NCBI GenBank assembly: GCA_929200515.1
Contig: CAKNAD010000128.1
Coordinates: 1 to 8,248, forward strand
DNA: 8,248 bases
Reading direction: 5' to 3'
DNA from: Candidatus Gorgonimonas leptogorgiae
Lineage (GTDB): Bacteria; Pseudomonadota; Gammaproteobacteria; Pseudomonadales; Endozoicomonadaceae
Position numbers and translations under genes: made by a program. The notes beneath the pieces were generated by a model, which saw nothing but the letters and a program-made list of their open reading frames with translations, was not told the origin of the DNA and ran no database searches. Shown here one piece after another: positions 6,204-8,248 of the stretch. Within the stretch, counting starts at the first letter, position 1. Every line of letters starts with the position of its first letter.

Positions 6204-8129
6204 ATGGATAGTAGTAATGTAATAGGTACATCTAGAAATAACAGTATATTACCTAATCTTTCAAGCAAAGAACAAAATTCAACCATTAAGAGAGTTAAAG
6301 CGTTTGGTTGTAGAGTAGTATCGGTAATTGCTAAAACTTTTTGTAAACTAGGGCTAATGATATACTTTAAATGCAAATATAGCGATAGTAATCTAACCCC
6401 TAACGACTTTGAAAAAATAGCCAATGATTTTCATGATTTCCCAAAGTTAGTACAACGAATGATTAAAGTGGTATATCATAAAGAAATAAAGTATATTCCT
6501 ATACATCCTTTTGATCTAATATCAGCATGCTTTAATGGGAAGCTAAAACTAAAAACTAGCGGAAAAAACTTAGACGAAAAAATTAACAATGCTAAATTAA
6601 TCCCTAACAAAAATAACAATATAAAATTAAATAGCACTGAGTTTGGCGATGCTTTAATGTACCTAAAGCCTAACCAACTTGAAAAACTACTAAGTTTAAT
6701 AATTGAATTAATCAATAGTAATTCTTTATCTGCAAATGAAATTGCTGGTTTATTTAAAATAAGTAACTCTGGCATACATCCATCTTTAATAGAAGACATT
6801 ATGTATAGACTCGATGTTAGTTCTAATATTGAAAAAAGCCCTTCCTTGAATAATTTAAAATTAGTATTAGATTTTATCTGTGATCTAGAAATATCAGAGT
6901 TGGATAAAGCAGAAGCTATATCTAGTGTTAATTTAAAATTATTATTTACACGGAAAAATCCCATAGGTTCACGTATTTTTGTGAGTAAATGTAAATATTT
7001 GTTAAATTTCTTAACTAAAACAGTACATCACCAACTTAAAGAGAAAGAAGCTAAAGATTATCTTATTCAAAAATTAACAGCCTCTATTATAGATGCTACA
7101 CAAGATGTTTATTATAAGAGTATTGACTTATATACATCATCTATAAACTTTATACTAGATAGCGATTTATTTGATGTAGAAACAATAAAACTATGCTTGC
7201 ATAATCTATGTAGTATTTATTTGAATAAAAATCTTGAGGCGAATTCGATGCCATTTTTTTTGCAAACTAACAGCATGTTATTAAAAAAAACAAGTACAAC
7301 CAACAAATTAAACGTCACTGATAAAATAAATATTGCATTGAAATCAAACCCATTAAAAGATAAAATACTTAAAAATGCGAATATCGAATGGATAGAATGG
7401 TATACAGAACAACTATTACAATTTGCTAGCACTATTGAAAATTTAAATGAAAAAAAACAACTATTTTCAATTATTGAAGTGCTTAATTATGGCGGTGAAA
7501 TAAATGAAAACACATTCAACAAATATATAGCGCTTATAGAAAAAGATGATAACTTAAAACTTGAAGATAAAAAAGCTATAGTAACAATGTTAAAAAATGA
7601 AAAATCAACTATTGACAATCCTATTTTATATGCAGATATTAAATTGCGAAGCTTATATAGAAAAAGTCTGCAAGATAATTCAGGAAATAATTCTAAGATT
7701 CAATGTGCAGAAGCTAAAAATATTTTAAATAATTTAACAAATAAACAAGTAGTAGAAGTATTATCTTCACAAGAAAACGGTGAACTTATTATTTCTCTTT
7801 TTCTTGATAAGTATATGGATGACATGAAAGCAGGTTGTTTAGAAAATGATACAGTTACATACATTATTACTAGAGTTATAACAGACCTATATAATAAAAA
7901 AAAGATATCAAAAGAAGATATTAGAAACATATGTTCGCTAGATGCTATAATCAATAATCCTGAACGAAAGGATGTTTTTTGTAAGAAATGGGAAAAATAT
8001 ACTGATATAGAAGATAAAATTATAGCTGTTATGGATACAATATGTACTAATCTGAGTCAGAGTAAAATAATTACGGAAATATTAGAAGATGAGTTGCGGA
8101 AAGTGTTCCAAATTACGTGTCAAGAATAA
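6204..8129 (+). CDS. Unrecognised all-helical 641-residue protein, candidate effector
   Basis: I do not recognise this protein. It has 641 residues, is very rich in Leu, Ile, Lys, Asn and Ser, and reads as a string of short amphipathic helices with few Gly, Pro or aromatic runs. This suggests a helical solenoid or scaffold. The first 30 residues are Ser/Asn-rich and probably disordered. Residues 33-56 are hydrophobic with interspersed Lys and three Cys (C36, C47, C57) and could be a membrane-associating helix, but they do not form a signal peptide. No catalytic motif is evident. The last 19 residues (ILEDELRKVFQ region) are acidic-amphipathic, loosely like the Glu-rich C-terminal signals of some Dot/Icm substrates; this is weak evidence. 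The start at 6204 has a good Shine-Dalgarno sequence. It follows the toxin-like glycosyltransferase on the same strand, 176 bases away, and the two may form an accessory module. Confidence 0.6.
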   Translation: MDSSNVIGTSRNNSILPNLSSKEQNSTIKRVKAFGCRVVSVIAKTFCKLGLMIYFKCKYSDSNLTPNDFEKIANDFHDFPKLVQRMIKVVYHKEIKYIPIHPFDLISACFNGKLKLKTSGKNLDEKINNAKLIPNKNNNIKLNSTEFGDALMYLKPNQLEKLLSLIIELINSNSLSANEIAGLFKISNSGIHPSLIEDIMYRLDVSSNIEKSPSLNNLKLVLDFICDLEISELDKAEAISSVNLKLLFTRKNPIGSRIFVSKCKYLLNFLTKTVHHQLKEKEAKDYLIQKLTASIIDATQDVYYKSIDLYTSSINFILDSDLFDVETIKLCLHNLCSIYLNKNLEANSMPFFLQTNSMLLKKTSTTNKLNVTDKINIALKSNPLKDKILKNANIEWIEWYTEQLLQFASTIENLNEKKQLFSIIEVLNYGGEINENTFNKYIALIEKDDNLKLEDKKAIVTMLKNEKSTIDNPILYADIKLRSLYRKSLQDNSGNNSKIQCAEAKNILNNLTNKQVVEVLSSQENGELIISLFLDKYMDDMKAGCLENDTVTYIITRVITDLYNKKKISKEDIRNICSLDAIINNPERKDVFCKKWEKYTDIEDKIIAVMDTICTNLSQSKIITEILEDELRKVFQITCQE

Positions 8130-8186
8130 CTTTAATATAGGTTTTGTATGAACTATTAATATATTTATTTTGTAGTTAGTTTTCAT

Positions 8187-8212
8187 CTGCCACCTGTATA
8201 TACACGTGGCAG
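8187..8212. repeat. Near-perfect palindrome at the repeat boundary
   Basis: CTGCCAC (8187-8193) and GTGGCAG (8206-8212) are perfect arms. Inside them a C-C mismatch is followed by the self-complementary TGTATATACA, so almost the whole 26 bases pair; outer bases can extend it imperfectly. It lies 57 bases after the stop of the 641-residue gene and overlaps the start of the dispersed repeat. It may serve as a transcript-end hairpin, but no U run follows. It may also be a structural end of the repeat element. Confidence 0.55.
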
Positions 8213-8247
8213 TTGGAAATGCGGGTTTTCAGCAAGTGATTATAAGT
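8209..8247 (+). repeat. Dispersed repeat copy C, inverted relative to copies A and B
   Basis: The minus strand of 8221-8247 matches 138-164 at 23 of 27 positions, and that of 8209-8235 matches 219-245 at 23 of 27. Because it joins the two segments that are separate on the left, this copy is probably the more intact one. The homology runs up to the window edge. Confidence 0.6.
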
Positions 8248-8248
8248 T

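Larger units (their letters stand above)
8160..8248 (+). pseudogene. Right-edge copy of the dispersed repeat, coding-like and cut by the window end
   Basis: A plus-strand frame is open from 8160 to the window edge and contains HLPPVYTRGSWKCGFSASDYK in two overlapping parts: HLPPVYTRG and SWKCGFSASDYK. The last twelve residues correspond to the remnant at 97-228. No ATG, GTG or TTG lies in this frame, so it is either a remnant or a repeat whose coding sense is false. A second frame from 8176 reads AVGNAGFQQVII and also resembles a left-side frame. The element evidently continues beyond 8248, so its nature cannot be settled here. Confidence 0.3.

Noticed and set aside
6089..6424. A minus-strand ORF with a hydrophobic C-terminal half, antisense to the start of the 641-residue gene.
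   Set aside because: The hydrophobicity is expected from the reverse complement of Lys/Asn-rich and AT-rich DNA, and the plus-strand gene has a good ribosome site.
6476..7954. Three minus-strand ORFs inside the 641-residue gene.
   Set aside because: Ser/Phe/Leu-rich antisense shadows of a Lys/Asn/Glu-rich coding sequence.
4534..8248. Search by eye for a duplicated tRNA-Glu or tRNA-Ala 3' end as an island attachment site.
   Set aside because: No second copy is seen in the window, so no att site is reported.
1..8248. CRISPR arrays, rRNA genes, complete insertion sequences.
   Set aside because: No regularly spaced repeats, rRNA-like segments or intact transposase gene are visible.

Overview
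The window is strongly AT-rich bacterial DNA that mixes core gammaproteobacterial genes with accessory genes. RpiA, exonuclease I (SbcB), an ArnT-like lipid-A type glycosyltransferase and three tRNAs that all encode their own CCA ends point to a gammaproteobacterium. From memory, RpiA and SbcB look like the gammaproteobacterial families, and RpiA reads close to Francisella-type sequences. The low GC, the many Lys/Asn/Ile codons and the toxin-type glycosyltransferase fit a host-associated or intracellular lineage (Francisella/Fastidiosibacter or Legionella/Coxiella/Rickettsiella side). The exact taxon cannot be settled from this window.

Layout. Bases 1-396 hold no intact gene. They carry degenerate repeat copies and a coding-like remnant on the minus strand, then a possible promoter for tRNA-Val(GAC) at 397-473. 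A minus-strand pair follows: an ArnT/PMT-family membrane glycosyltransferase (1339-2838) and, 29 bases downstream of it, rpiA (641-1309). A divergent AT-rich region (2839-3011) separates them from sbcB on the plus strand (3012-4490, TTG start with a Shine-Dalgarno sequence). Strong hairpins end sbcB and face the minus-strand tRNA pair Ala(GGC)-Glu(TTC) (4629-4704 and 4534-4609). A compact intergenic region (4705-4830) carries back-to-back promoters: one for the tRNAs leftward, and one with a near-consensus -35/-10 pair for the gene to the right.

The right half (4831-8129) is the accessory part. It holds a 398-residue TcdA/TcdB-like (GT44, glycosyltransferase with DXD motif) protein, then a 641-residue, apparently all-helical protein that I do not recognise. 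Neither has a signal peptide, and both start with short Ser/Asn-rich, probably disordered leaders. Together they look like candidate translocated effectors that act on host targets; this is inference from family and context.

At the right edge (about 8160-8248) a repeat begins that matches, in opposite orientation, two degenerate copies at 138-164 and 219-245 (23 of 27 bases each). The window is therefore flanked by outward-facing copies of a dispersed element whose full extent lies partly outside it. The core genes do ordinary housekeeping (pentose phosphate pathway, DNA repair, translation). The two right-hand genes and the flanking repeats are the part worth following up.
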